Shown one piece after another: positions 51,088 to 60,278 of a DNA stretch of 64,000 nt. The DNA is taken from assembly GCA_017461445.1 (NCBI GenBank), contig JAFTXW010000007.1, forward strand, positions 124,001 to 188,000, read 5' to 3'. The position numbers and the translations under genes are program-made. The notes under the pieces were generated by a model that was not told where the DNA came from, made no database searches, and worked only from the letters and a program-made list of their open reading frames with translations. Numbering within the stretch: the stretch's first letter is position 1; each line of letters starts with the position of its first letter. This DNA comes from Oscillospiraceae bacterium. GTDB lineage: Bacteria > Bacillota > Clostridia > Oscillospirales > Oscillospiraceae.

Positions 51088-51930
51088 TTATCCTTCCACA
51101 TACACCATGCCGCAGGCATTGGGGCCCACATGGGCACCGATGGCAGCGCCCACGTTGATGATCCGTTCGTCAGGGATATCATAGCCCAGGGCGCGGAATT
51201 TCTCCGCCAGGAGCTCGCCGTTTTTTCGGTCAGCGGTGTACATAACGTAAAAATTGTGCTCTGTGCCGGGCTTCCGATCCTCTACCCGCTTGCACAGGTA
51301 TTCCATACCCTTGCGCATACCCATGGCCTTTGCGGGCACCTCAATGTGGCCGTCCTCGGCTACCCGAATGATGGGCTTCACCTGGGCTAGGGTACCCAGC
51401 TTATAAACGGTCTGGCTGATGCGGCCGCCCCGGTACATATATTCCAGGGTATCCATACAGGCGTACAGGACGATCTTATCCTGGATGGCCTCCAACGCTG
51501 TCATGATCTCCTTCGCGGACTTGCCTTCATCCCGGAGCCGGGCGGCGTATTCCAGCAGCAGCCGCAGGCCGCCGGTGGCATTCTTACTGTCCATCACATA
51601 GCAGTTTTCGCTTTCCACCAGCTCCCGGGTGGCACAGGCCGTCTGATAGGTACCGCTGAGCGCGGCGGACAGGCAGATGTAGAGAGCCTCGTCGCCGGCT
51701 TCCTTCGCCTCCTCAAACAGCTCCAGGAGCCGCTGAGGGGAGGGCTGGGAGGTTTTGGGAAAGCCGCCGGTCTGCCCCAGCAGGGAATAAAACTGGTCCT
51801 TGCTCAGGTTCACATTTTCCAGATATTCCTGCTGCCCGAACATGACCTTCAGGGGGATGCAGGTGATGTTCAGCTTTTCATACTCCTGGGGTTCCAGGTC
51901 CGCGGAAGAGTCCGTGATGATTCTGACCAT
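51088..51930 (-). CDS. DegV-family fatty-acid-binding protein
   Basis: 280 residues from ATG at 51930 after GGAGG. Two-domain DegV fold: VRIITDSSADLEPQ, FPKTSQPSPQRLLELF, ICLSAALSGTYQ, AMDSKNATGG-like segment, YRGGRISQTVY and VGPNACGMVYVEG near the end. DegV/FakB proteins bind a fatty acid and present it to the kinase FakA. The plsC gene 14 bases upstream supports a role in feeding acyl groups to phospholipids. Confidence 0.93.
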   Translation of the reverse strand: MVRIITDSSADLEPQEYEKLNITCIPLKVMFGQQEYLENVNLSKDQFYSLLGQTGGFPKTSQPSPQRLLELFEEAKEAGDEALYICLSAALSGTYQTACATRELVESENCYVMDSKNATGGLRLLLEYAARLRDEGKSAKEIMTALEAIQDKIVLYACMDTLEYMYRGGRISQTVYKLGTLAQVKPIIRVAEDGHIEVPAKAMGMRKGMEYLCKRVEDRKPGTEHNFYVMYTADRKNGELLAEKFRALGYDIPDERIINVGAAIGAHVGPNACGMVYVEG

Positions 51931-51944
51931 ATGATTCCTCCGAA

Positions 51945-52655
51945 TTATACACACTCCCGGATCTTGGCCTCGATGCGGCTGCGCACCAGCACTGCCAGCT
52001 CTGCGGGCTTCATGTCCTTGTATTCTTCATAATAAATAGGCTCCAGATAGTGCAGCTGGACGGAAACCGGCTTGCTGCCCTTCTGATCCAGCACCTTGAA
52101 GCTGTCCACCAGCGCGATGGGCACCACGGGACACTTGGATTTGGTAGCGCAGCGGAAGCTGCCGCCGTGGAAGTCCAGCATCTGGTTGCCCAGCTTGCTG
52201 CGGGTGCCCTCGGGGAAGATCAGGTAGTTCCGGCCCTTCTTCACTTCCTCGGTCACATTCTGGATGACGGTCAGGGACTGGCGCACATCCTCCCGGTCCA
52301 TAGCGTAGGACTGGGTGCACACGGCAATCTGGTGCAGGAAGGGGATATTATACAGCTCCTTCTTCAGCACCGCGCCGATGGGATTGTCGCAGGTGGCGGC
52401 GATGGCCAGCACATCGAACATGCCCTGGTGGTTTGCGTAGAGCATGAAGCCGTTTTCGGTGGGGATGTTTTCTTTGCCGGTGACCAGCAGATCCACGTTG
52501 CCGCCCTGGACGGCCCGCTGCAGGACGTACTGGATGTGCCGGTACTTCTCCTCTTCGGGGTACTTGTCGGTATTCTTTGCGTAATGGCAAAGCTTGAACC
52601 AGGCACCGGGGACGATGGGGAGGTTCTTGAGAACCATGGTTACGATACGATTCAT
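51945..52655 (-). CDS. plsC: 1-acyl-sn-glycerol-3-phosphate acyltransferase
   Basis: 236 residues from ATG at 52655 (GGAG 9 bases upstream; ATG at 52670 lacks an SD). Acyltransferase block I NHQGMFD (variant of NHxxxxD), block III FPEGTRS, block IV-like VVPIALVDS. Makes phosphatidic acid. Operon with the DegV protein. Confidence 0.93.
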   Translation of the reverse strand: MNRIVTMVLKNLPIVPGAWFKLCHYAKNTDKYPEEEKYRHIQYVLQRAVQGGNVDLLVTGKENIPTENGFMLYANHQGMFDVLAIAATCDNPIGAVLKKELYNIPFLHQIAVCTQSYAMDREDVRQSLTVIQNVTEEVKKGRNYLIFPEGTRSKLGNQMLDFHGGSFRCATKSKCPVVPIALVDSFKVLDQKGSKPVSVQLHYLEPIYYEEYKDMKPAELAVLVRSRIEAKIRECV

Positions 52656-52689
52656 AGGAATTTTCTCCATTTGTGTTTGATTATTCCAT

Positions 52690-52718
52690 AATATAGCATA
52701 TATTTTTGCCTATTTCAA
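52690..52718 (-). promoter_or_regulatory. Promoter of plsC-degV
   Basis: On the minus strand: TTGAAA (52718-52713), 17 bases, TATATT (52695-52690). Confidence 0.75.
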
Positions 52719-52822
52719 TTGGTATATGAAAATGTTCATAAATTTTTACCGGCGAAAACAAAACCTTAACAAACCCATGATAATATGCTACCATACAATG
52801 AGAATGCTATGGAGGAAACGAT

Positions 52823-53494
52823 ATGTTTAAAATCCTTGTTCTGGAGGACGACCGCGACCTGAACCGGACGGTCTGCACCTGGCTGAAATCCAACGGCTAT
52901 GATGCCATCGGCAGTCTGGATGCCAACGATGCTTATGATGTGCTGTATGAGAACGTCATCGACCTGATCATTTCCGATATTATGATGCCCGGCGTGGACG
53001 GCTTTGAGTTTGTAAAGACCGTCCGGGAGACCAATAAGAATGTTCCCATCCTGTTTATGACGGCCCGGGACGATTTCGCCGCCATGCAGCGGGGCTACCG
53101 GGTAGGCATCGACGACTTTATGGTCAAGCCTATCGACCTGGAGGAGCTGCTGCTGCGTATTGGCGCGCTGCTGCGCCGGGCGGGCATTGCCGCCAGCCGC
53201 CGCCTGGTGGTGGGCAGCGTCTGTATGGACGCGGACGAGCGCACCGCCTGCATCGGCGATGAGGAAGTAAATCTGACCATGCGGGAATTCGATATCCTCT
53301 ATAAGCTCCTGTCCTACCCCAAAAAGACCTTCACCCGCCAGCAGCTGATGGAGGAATTCTGGGACGCGGAGACCTCCTCCGGCCCCCGGACCGTAGATGT
53401 TTACATGACTAAGCTCCGGGACAAGTTCGCGGGCTGCGACGATTTCAAGATCGTTACCGTCCACGGCCTGGGCTATAAGGCGGTGATCAAGTGA
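52823..53494 (+). CDS. OmpR/PhoB-family response regulator
   Basis: 223 residues. Receiver domain with EDD (8-10), phospho-acceptor Asp52 in LIISDIMMPGVDG, Thr/Lys switch residues (LFMTARDD, DFMVKPIDLEELL); then the winged helix (MREFDILYKLLSYPKKTFTR, SSGPRTVDVYMTKLRDKF). SD TGGAGG. Its stop overlaps the kinase start (GTGA). Two membrane-protein genes follow the kinase and are likely part of the same unit. Confidence 0.95.
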   Translation: MFKILVLEDDRDLNRTVCTWLKSNGYDAIGSLDANDAYDVLYENVIDLIISDIMMPGVDGFEFVKTVRETNKNVPILFMTARDDFAAMQRGYRVGIDDFMVKPIDLEELLLRIGALLRRAGIAASRRLVVGSVCMDADERTACIGDEEVNLTMREFDILYKLLSYPKKTFTRQQLMEEFWDAETSSGPRTVDVYMTKLRDKFAGCDDFKIVTVHGLGYKAVIK

Positions 53495-54558
53495 AGAAGC
53501 AGCTGAAATGGGGCAGCAGTTTGGTCACCTTCCTGATCGTGTTTGCCCTGGTGTCCTTCGTGGTCACCTGCTGTGTCGCTATGTTCGTCTCCATTATGCA
53601 GACGGAGTATGATCTGGTTTATGACCAGGAGCATATTGCGCTGGCCGCCAAAATGACCTTCTTCAATGTGCTGTTTCTGAGCGTTGTGTTCACTGTCATC
53701 GACCGGACCCGCAGGGTCATTGCGGTGGACCGGCCGGTGAAACGGATTCTGGATGCTACCCAAAGGATCACGGCCGGGGATTTTACGGTCCAGATCGAGC
53801 CTAAGGGAAAAAGCCAGGACTTTTACGGCTTCGATGCCATTATCAGGAATCTGAACCAAATGATCCGGGAGTTGGGATCCATCGAGACCCTCCGCTCTGA
53901 CTTTGTCGCCAATGTGTCCCATGAGCTGAAAACGCCCCTGGCGGTCATTTCCAATTATGCCACCATGCTGCAGTCCTCCAGTCTGACGGAAGCGGAGCGG
54001 ATGGAGTATGCTGTGGCCGTCTACCATGCCTCCCGGAATCTGGCAGACCTGGTGACCAATATCCTGAAGCTGAACAAGCTGGAAAACCAGCAGATTTTTC
54101 CGGAATCGGTGGAATTCGACCTGGCGGAGCAGCTGTGCCGGTGTACGCTGAATTTTGAGGAGATCTGGGAGAAAAAGGATATCCAGCTGGATGTGGAGCT
54201 GCCGGAGACCTTCCCCATCCGCTCCGACCCGGAGCTGCTGAGCCTGGTTTGGAACAACCTGCTGTCCAACGCCATGAAATTTACCCCGGAGGGGGGCACT
54301 GTCCGCATTTCCCTGTCCCGGGAGGGCGACCTGGCGGTGGTGTCCGTGTCCGATACGGGCTGCGGCATGACTGCTCAGCAGGGCCGGCATATTTTTGAAA
54401 AATTCTACCAGACCGATCCCTCCCATGCTACCCGGGGCAACGGCCTGGGTCTGGCCCTGGTGAAGCGGGTGGTGGACATCACCGGCTCCGCCATTACGGT
54501 TCAGAGCACCCCCGGAAAGGGCAGCACCTTCACCGTCCGGATAGGAGGCGCGGTATGA
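53491..54558 (+). CDS. Sensor histidine kinase
   Basis: 355 residues from GTG. Two membrane helices (~12-35 and ~58-72) enclose only about 25 outer residues, so the sensor is probably intramembrane or depends on a partner. HAMP (~75-125), DHp with His144 in FVANVSHELKTPLAVISNY, HATPase with NNLLSNAMKF, DTGCGM, NGLGLALVKR. Such kinases with tiny loops often act with accessory membrane proteins, here the next two genes. Confidence 0.94.
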   Translation: MKKQLKWGSSLVTFLIVFALVSFVVTCCVAMFVSIMQTEYDLVYDQEHIALAAKMTFFNVLFLSVVFTVIDRTRRVIAVDRPVKRILDATQRITAGDFTVQIEPKGKSQDFYGFDAIIRNLNQMIRELGSIETLRSDFVANVSHELKTPLAVISNYATMLQSSSLTEAERMEYAVAVYHASRNLADLVTNILKLNKLENQQIFPESVEFDLAEQLCRCTLNFEEIWEKKDIQLDVELPETFPIRSDPELLSLVWNNLLSNAMKFTPEGGTVRISLSREGDLAVVSVSDTGCGMTAQQGRHIFEKFYQTDPSHATRGNGLGLALVKRVVDITGSAITVQSTPGKGSTFTVRIGGAV

Positions 54559-55454
54559 AGGAAGCCTGGCGGAAATTTATCCATTGGGAGGGCTGGAAGA
54601 CCTTTGCGGGTTGGAAGCTCTGGCATCTCCACCCGGCCATCTCCCTGCTGCTGACGGCAGTATCGATGGCTGCACTTGTGTGGATTTTTGTGAGCGGCCT
54701 GGAACAGAATGTGATCGCCTATCCCATTTACTGTGCGGCGGCCTATTCCCTGACGGTGCTGTGCATCGGTATCCCAAAGCTGGTGCGCTGGGTGCGGGGA
54801 ACCCTCCTGCAGCACAGGCTGATAAAGCCCCTGGTGGAGGATGAAAGCAAGCGGTTCCTGCTGAACCTGTTCCGGGAGGAGCTGGTGAACCTGTGCTACG
54901 GCGTATTTAAAACCGTTTCCGGCCTGATGATGGGCGTGGCATGGGTCTGGGCCGACGGTCTTTACAATCTGGTTCAGGGCATCATCCAGCTGGGGCAGCT
55001 GGCCCTGCACCGGAAGCATCTGCCCGTGGAAACCCAGTGGAAGAGCTATCGGGTCTGCGGCTGGATGATCCTTGCCCTGCACCTGACCATGACCGGCCTT
55101 GTGTTTATGATGATCCACCGGGGCGAGGCGGAGGAATACCCCGGCTTTATGATCTTCGCCACGGCGGCCTTTACCTTCTACAAGCTGGTAACATCTTTCA
55201 TTGATGTGGCGAAGGACAGGAAGCACCGTTCCCCGGTGGATTCCAGTGTGTACCTGCTGGATCTGACCCAGGCGTTCTTTTCCCTGTTTTCCCTGCAGGT
55301 GGCACTGCTGCACGCCTTTGACGACGGCAGTATCAATGCCAAAATGATGAACAGCCTTACCGGCGGTGCGGTGTGCCTGCTGGTGATGGCTACGGGCCTT
55401 TACATGATCCGCCGGGCAAACCGGGAACTGAAGCAAAAAAGTGAGGAGAGATAA
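54555..55454 (+). CDS. Polytopic membrane protein of unknown function, coupled to the kinase
   Basis: 299 residues, about 8 predicted membrane segments, with Trp-rich N-terminus (WRKFIHWEGWKTFAGWKLWH). Its ATG overlaps the kinase stop (ATGA), so it is translated with the two-component system. No family recognised. As the kinase has almost no outer loop, this protein may sense or be the regulated output; both are inference. Confidence 0.78.
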   Translation: MKEAWRKFIHWEGWKTFAGWKLWHLHPAISLLLTAVSMAALVWIFVSGLEQNVIAYPIYCAAAYSLTVLCIGIPKLVRWVRGTLLQHRLIKPLVEDESKRFLLNLFREELVNLCYGVFKTVSGLMMGVAWVWADGLYNLVQGIIQLGQLALHRKHLPVETQWKSYRVCGWMILALHLTMTGLVFMMIHRGEAEEYPGFMIFATAAFTFYKLVTSFIDVAKDRKHRSPVDSSVYLLDLTQAFFSLFSLQVALLHAFDDGSINAKMMNSLTGGAVCLLVMATGLYMIRRANRELKQKSEER

Positions 55455-55456
55455 GA

Positions 55457-55819
55457 ATGGAAGAATCCTTTGAATATACCTATTCCGCCCCGGAGCAGGA
55501 GGAGATCAAACGCATCCGCAGCAAGTACCTTCCCAAGGAGGAGACGGAGACCAAAATGGAAAAGCTCCGCCGCCTGGACAGGGAAGCGGAGCGGCCCGGA
55601 ACCGTGATCGCGCTGGTGCTGGGCACCGTGGGAACGCTGATTTTCGGCGCGGGCATGAGCCTGTGCATGGTCTGGGGCCTGCTTCTGCCGGGCATTCCCG
55701 TGGGCATCGTGGGTGCCGCTACACTGGGCATGGCCTACCCCGCCTATGCCCGGATTACCCGAAAGCAGCGGGAAAAGATCGCCCCGGAGATTTTAAAGCT
55801 GACCGAAGAATTGAGCTGA
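55457..55819 (+). CDS. Small two-helix membrane protein
   Basis: 120 residues. A charged N-terminal half with coiled-coil potential (EEIKRIRSKYLPKEETETKM), then two helices with FGAGMSLCMVWGLLLPGI, a motif shared with the protein at 50619. The end is basic and cytoplasmic. Starts 2 bases after the preceding gene. Function unknown. Confidence 0.78.
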   Translation: MEESFEYTYSAPEQEEIKRIRSKYLPKEETETKMEKLRRLDREAERPGTVIALVLGTVGTLIFGAGMSLCMVWGLLLPGIPVGIVGAATLGMAYPAYARITRKQREKIAPEILKLTEELS

Positions 55820-55848
55820 AAAAGGAGAGGCACAGCCTCTCCTTTTTT
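55819..55848. terminator. Bidirectional terminator
   Basis: AAAAAGGAGAGGC, ACA, GCCTCTCCTTTTTT between convergent genes. Confidence 0.92.
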
Positions 55849-55855
55849 CGTTCTT

Positions 55856-58800
55856 TTATTGCTCCGCACCGGGGAAAATCAGGGTGACCTTGAACAGGTC
55901 GCCGTCCACCAGAATCTGCAGCTGGCCCTTTTGCAGCTGCATCAGGCTCTGGGCGATATTCAGTCCCAGGCCGCTGCCCTCGGTGTTTCGGGAAGTGTCA
56001 CCCCGGACGAACCGCTCTAAGAGCTCGTCGGCGTTGACGTTCAGCTCCTCCCGGGAGATGTTCTTCATGGACAGGATGACCTTCCCGTCCACCGCCGCCA
56101 GATCCAGATAGACCCGGGTGCCGGGGAGGGCGTATTTCACCGCGTTGCCCAGCAGGTTACTCATGACCCGCCATACCAGCCGCCCGTCGGCCAGCATGAG
56201 AACAGGCTCCTCCGGTTGACGGAACACGGGTGTCAGCTGCGCTTTGTCCAGCTTGTCGGCGAATTCCCCCAGGGCCTGGTTGATGGCCTCGGCAGCGTCC
56301 ACCGTCTGGATGTCCACCGTCAGGTTGCCGGTGCTGGCCTTGCTCATTTCCATCAGGTCGTCAATGAGCTTTTTGAGCCGCTGGGACTGGCGGTCCAGCA
56401 CCTCCAGGTACATTTCCTGCTCCTCGGGAGTGTGGGGCTTCTGCAGCAAATCCACATAGTTGATGATGGAGGTCAGAGGAGTCTTGATATCGTGGGACAC
56501 GTTGGTGATCAGCTCGGTCTTCATCCGCTCCGATTTCAGCTGCTTCTGAGCAGCCACCACGGCTACCCCTGCCAGGGAATTCAGCTCTCCCGCAAACTCT
56601 TTGAAGCTGCCAAGGAGCAGCTTGTCGTCCACCTTCTCGTCCAGGTCGCCCTTGCTCATGCGCTTGGCGGCATCCATCAGGGTGCCAAAGCAGTGGGCTC
56701 CATGGAGGACGGTGACCAACGCGGCAAAGGCCCACAGGATTATCATCCCCTCACGCCGCCCGGCTACGGCGGCGAACAGCCACACTACCAGAATAAAGCC
56801 CACCAGCAGCCACTGCCAGGTGAGCGGCAGCATGGCGAAGAACTGGGACAGGGTCCTGCCCATCCAGGCAGTTCCCTTTTCCAGGGCGTTGCCCAGCCAC
56901 AGGAAGGCCTTAACGGCAATGTGCCAGCAGGCGACAACGAGCTTCCACAGGCTCTTGCACAGCTTCACCAGCAGGGGCCACAGCTTTGCGTCAAACACAT
57001 CTCCCAGCCAGACAAAGGCTTTGAACAGCCACTTCCAGCAGACCCCGGCCAGCTTCAGGCACCGGCCGCAGAGGGAATTGCGCCACCAGTAGCCGCCGGG
57101 GGTCTTGAACTGGGCGGCACAGGCGAAGCAGAAGGCTACGAACACCAGACACATGGCAAAGACCAGCAGCACCCCGAAGGCCAGGGCCACCCACAGGTCA
57201 TTCTGCATCAGATAGGGCACACCCTCCACACCCAGCCAGCACAGAACCGTTTCGCCCAGGAAGCCGCCTCCCAGATAGAGATCCAGAGGAATGCAGTTCA
57301 GGCCGCCGGCGCGGATCTCCTCCCGGCCCGGCTTTTTGCCTGCGGCACAGCACAGGTACACCGCCATGACGGCAAACACCAGCAGGCAAATACCCAGTGC
57401 CGGGAACAGGTACTCCCGCAGGTCATAGACCACCTGCAGCAGGGTCCATTCGTACTCGTAGTGCATGGCCCCGGATGCCAGATATACCTCCACGGTCATG
57501 GGGGGCATCTCCTCGTAGGTGTATTCGGCCACCATCCACTGGCCCGCTTCGGAATCGTAGTATTCAAAAACCTGCTCGGGAACTTCGGCATAGGCCGCCA
57601 TAGCTGGCTCGGTGACATCCGCCGTGACGACCCCTTCCTCCGTGGGGGCCATCGTTTTGGGAACGGTGGGCACCTCCGTGGGCGTGGTGACCATAGCGGC
57701 GGTTTCCTGGGGGACAGTCTCCTCTTCCGCAGCGGTCTCGGGAACGGTCACATCCGCTGTCTCGGCGGGAACAGTTACTTCCGTTTCCGCGGGAACGGTG
57801 GTTTCTTCCGGGGCTGTCTCCTTGGCGGTCGCGATGCCGTAGTCCGTCATAGCCGCGGCCAGGGAGATCATATCGGGCGCGGTGGAGAATACCAGCCGGT
57901 CGCTTTCGTCGTAGGCGAAAACGCCGATGGTGCGGCCGGTCTCATCCCCGGTGGGGTAGCTCTCATACAGCACCCGGCCCTCTTCGTCAAGCATCAGGAT
58001 ATAGTCGATTTCGGCAGGCTTGGAAAATTCAAAATCCTTCCAGCTGTCGGCATAGAATACCACGTTGCCGTCTTCGTCATGGCGGGCTTCGCCCAAAACA
58101 CCGTTGTCTTTCTCTATGGTAATGACCTCACTGCTGCCCTTCAGCCGCAGATCGATCAGTCCAACGGCGTGCCCCTGAGGCGGGATATCATCGTACACAT
58201 ACAGGTCATCGGTGTCGATGTAAATGACATCCTCCATTGCCTCCCTGGCCCGGAAGACCAGCCGGTCGTTCACCAGCTGGAACTGCCCCACGCTGCCCAG
58301 ATCGGAAGTCTCATAGATCAGCGCGTCCCCGTCAAAAAAGGCGATATAAGTCACATGCTGCTCGCTGTAGGTCAGCAGCTCGGTATTGGTGGTGGTAAAT
58401 TCCACATAGCCATCCTTGTCATATCCAAGGAAACCGATATCCGGCTCGCCCCCGGCGGATTCCTCAAAGCCGTCGGCATAGGTTACATGGATCCCGGTGA
58501 CGTACATGCCCTCCGGCGGGATGGCATCGTAAACTTCCACAACAGAGGTCGCATCGTCCATGGGCCACAGACGTATCCAGGTCTCACTGCCCCTGTAGGA
58601 ATATTCCATGATCACGCCCGCAGGGCGGGAGGCTTCATAGATCAGGCCGTCTGTCTCGTTCAGGAAACGGATGTTCACAGCGGCATGAAGCACTGGGTCT
58701 GTACCCAGTCCGCCAAAATCGGTCCAGGACTGGAACTCCATGGAATTTTCGGTGCCGTAGAACAGCGTACCCAAAGATTCCCCCATATCGATGATCTGGC

Positions 58801-59356
58801 CGCTTCCATCGGCGTAGTCCACCTCGATGCAGGTCACTTCCGCTCCCCGAATGGGAACGGCATTGTAAACCGTATAGTCTCCTGTGTCGGACATGGTCGG
58901 TTCCGTGGCGGGATAGTACAGGTCATTGTATTCCTCCCGGGTCATGGTGTCCAGCACCTTCACATACCGGCCCTCCACAGGGATCTCATAGGAATACGCC
59001 ACGGAAAGTCCCTCGTCCAGGGCCTGCTCCTGGAGCACATTACCCTCGGCATCCCTCAGAGTGTAGCCGAAGCGGCCCCAGTCAAAATAGCCGTAGTACC
59101 AGTAGGTTCCGTAGTAGTTGTCGGCCATTTCCGTTGTGCAGCCGCCCAGCGCGGTGGCGGCATAGCGAACCGCAATCTCATTTGCCAGGCTGGCGGCCTG
59201 CTCCTGCTGGTACTCTCCGTGGGCATCGTCCCAGGACTGCTGGTACAGCCCGGTTTCGGTCATGGCAAGGATACCCAGACCGCTGCCCAGCGCGCCCATC
59301 AGGGACGCCGCACAGAGGAATACCGCCAGAAATTTAAATACAATATTGTGCTTCAA
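55856..59356 (-). CDS. Giant sensor histidine kinase with repeated ectodomain
   Basis: 1166 residues. N-terminal membrane anchor (~8-30), then an outer region of about 600 residues, acidic and Tyr/Asp-rich. It has three modules ~112 residues apart, opening with YNAVPIRG (~164), YDAIPPEG (~275) and YDDIPPQG (~388). A Thr/Pro/Glu stalk (~510-590) follows, then ~6 membrane segments (645-890) broken by Trp-rich loops (KLWPLLVKLCKSLWKLVVAC). Next are a HAMP-like linker, DHp with His955 (TNVSHDIKTPLTSIINY), and HATPase with NLLGNAVKY and GSGLGLNIAQ. Cytosolic output is canonical. The outer stalk and modules suggest a cell-wall or surface ligand. Paired with the regulator at 59360. Confidence 0.9.
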   Translation of the reverse strand: MKHNIVFKFLAVFLCAASLMGALGSGLGILAMTETGLYQQSWDDAHGEYQQEQAASLANEIAVRYAATALGGCTTEMADNYYGTYWYYGYFDWGRFGYTLRDAEGNVLQEQALDEGLSVAYSYEIPVEGRYVKVLDTMTREEYNDLYYPATEPTMSDTGDYTVYNAVPIRGAEVTCIEVDYADGSGQIIDMGESLGTLFYGTENSMEFQSWTDFGGLGTDPVLHAAVNIRFLNETDGLIYEASRPAGVIMEYSYRGSETWIRLWPMDDATSVVEVYDAIPPEGMYVTGIHVTYADGFEESAGGEPDIGFLGYDKDGYVEFTTTNTELLTYSEQHVTYIAFFDGDALIYETSDLGSVGQFQLVNDRLVFRAREAMEDVIYIDTDDLYVYDDIPPQGHAVGLIDLRLKGSSEVITIEKDNGVLGEARHDEDGNVVFYADSWKDFEFSKPAEIDYILMLDEEGRVLYESYPTGDETGRTIGVFAYDESDRLVFSTAPDMISLAAAMTDYGIATAKETAPEETTVPAETEVTVPAETADVTVPETAAEEETVPQETAAMVTTPTEVPTVPKTMAPTEEGVVTADVTEPAMAAYAEVPEQVFEYYDSEAGQWMVAEYTYEEMPPMTVEVYLASGAMHYEYEWTLLQVVYDLREYLFPALGICLLVFAVMAVYLCCAAGKKPGREEIRAGGLNCIPLDLYLGGGFLGETVLCWLGVEGVPYLMQNDLWVALAFGVLLVFAMCLVFVAFCFACAAQFKTPGGYWWRNSLCGRCLKLAGVCWKWLFKAFVWLGDVFDAKLWPLLVKLCKSLWKLVVACWHIAVKAFLWLGNALEKGTAWMGRTLSQFFAMLPLTWQWLLVGFILVVWLFAAVAGRREGMIILWAFAALVTVLHGAHCFGTLMDAAKRMSKGDLDEKVDDKLLLGSFKEFAGELNSLAGVAVVAAQKQLKSERMKTELITNVSHDIKTPLTSIINYVDLLQKPHTPEEQEMYLEVLDRQSQRLKKLIDDLMEMSKASTGNLTVDIQTVDAAEAINQALGEFADKLDKAQLTPVFRQPEEPVLMLADGRLVWRVMSNLLGNAVKYALPGTRVYLDLAAVDGKVILSMKNISREELNVNADELLERFVRGDTSRNTEGSGLGLNIAQSLMQLQKGQLQILVDGDLFKVTLIFPGAEQ

Positions 59357-59359
59357 GCT

Positions 59360-60055
59360 TTATTTTCCTCCTTCCATTTTGTAGCCCTGACCCCAGACTA
59401 CCTTTAAGTACCGGGGCTCGGAGGGGTTGATCTCTATCTTCTCCCGCAGGTGGCGGATATGGACGGCGACGGCGCCTTCGCTGCCCAGAGCGGCCTCCTG
59501 CCAGACGGATTCATACAGATTCTTGGTGGAATAAACCTTGCCGGGGTTTGTCATCAGCAGATGCAGAATGGCATACTCCGTGGGGGTCAGGTTGGCCCGT
59601 TCCCCCTCCACCGTGACGGTCTTGGTGCGGTCGTCCAGCACTACGCCGCCGATGGTGATGAGCCCTCTGTCCTCCTCCGGGCGGCTGCCCAGCTTGGCAT
59701 AGCGGCGCAGCTGGGAGCGGACTCTAGCCAGCACCTCCACAGGCACGAAGGGCTTTGTGATGTAGTCGTCCGCGCCCACGTTCAGGCCCAGCACCTTGTC
59801 CTCAGTCTCGGACTTGGCGGTGAGCAGGATGATGGGCACATTGGAAAATTCCCGAATTTTCGCGGTGGCGGTAATGCCGTCCATGCCGGGCATCATGATA
59901 TCCATCAGGATCAGCTGGATGTCATTGTTTTCCATGATCTCCAACGCCTCCCGCCCGGTAAAGGCTTCGTAAAGGGTGTACCCCTCCGGGGCCAGGTAAA
60001 TTTTCAGCGCGTTGACGATATCCGGCTGGTCATCACAAATCAGAATATTATACAT
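59360..60055 (-). CDS. OmpR/PhoB-family response regulator
   Basis: 231 residues. Receiver Asp52 in LILMDIMMPGMDG, LLTAKSETEDK, DDYITKPF; winged helix with LTPTEYAILHLLMTNPGK and VAVHIRHLREKIE. First gene of the pair; the kinase ATG follows 3 bases after its stop. CTTAAG-containing 11-bp-spaced repeats upstream (60129-60157) suggest autoregulation. Confidence 0.95.
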   Translation of the reverse strand: MYNILICDDQPDIVNALKIYLAPEGYTLYEAFTGREALEIMENNDIQLILMDIMMPGMDGITATAKIREFSNVPIILLTAKSETEDKVLGLNVGADDYITKPFVPVEVLARVRSQLRRYAKLGSRPEEDRGLITIGGVVLDDRTKTVTVEGERANLTPTEYAILHLLMTNPGKVYSTKNLYESVWQEAALGSEGAVAVHIRHLREKIEINPSEPRYLKVVWGQGYKMEGGK

Positions 60056-60089
60056 AGCGGTTTCCTCCTGCTCTCTCTTTTGTATCCCT

Positions 60090-60118
60090 ATTATAGCACT
60101 AACTTTTTTAAGAAGAAA
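60090..60118 (-). promoter_or_regulatory. Promoter of the regulator/giant-kinase operon
   Basis: On the minus strand: TTTCTT (60118-60113), 17 bases, TATAAT (60095-60090). The weak -35 suits an activated promoter. Confidence 0.65.
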
Positions 60119-60128
60119 GATGGGAAAT

Positions 60129-60157
60129 TCTTAAGATGAGATTAAGTCTGGTTTACG
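60129..60157. promoter_or_regulatory. 11-bp-spaced direct repeats, candidate response-regulator box
   Basis: TCTTAAG (60129), GATTAAG (60140) and GTTTACG (60151) start 11 bases apart. This is the layout bound by tandem OmpR/PhoB-type dimers. It lies between the divergent regulator and lipid-kinase genes. Confidence 0.55.
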
Positions 60158-60208
60158 GGATGGAATATGAATGAAGCGTAAACTTTTGACTCTTCTTTTG
60201 CTTTTTGG

Positions 60209-60236
60209 TTGCGAATTCCTTCCGGGGTGGTATAAT
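60209..60236 (+). promoter_or_regulatory. Promoter of the lipid-kinase operon
   Basis: TTGCGA (60209-60214), 16 bases, TATAAT (60231-60236). Confidence 0.72.
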
Positions 60237-60278
60237 CAAAATACAGAATTTTTATCAGTGCGGATCGAGGTTATGCAA

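Noticed and set aside
56216-59407. 1063-codon open frame on the plus strand
   Set aside because: Antisense of the giant kinase gene; no start context, no family motifs.
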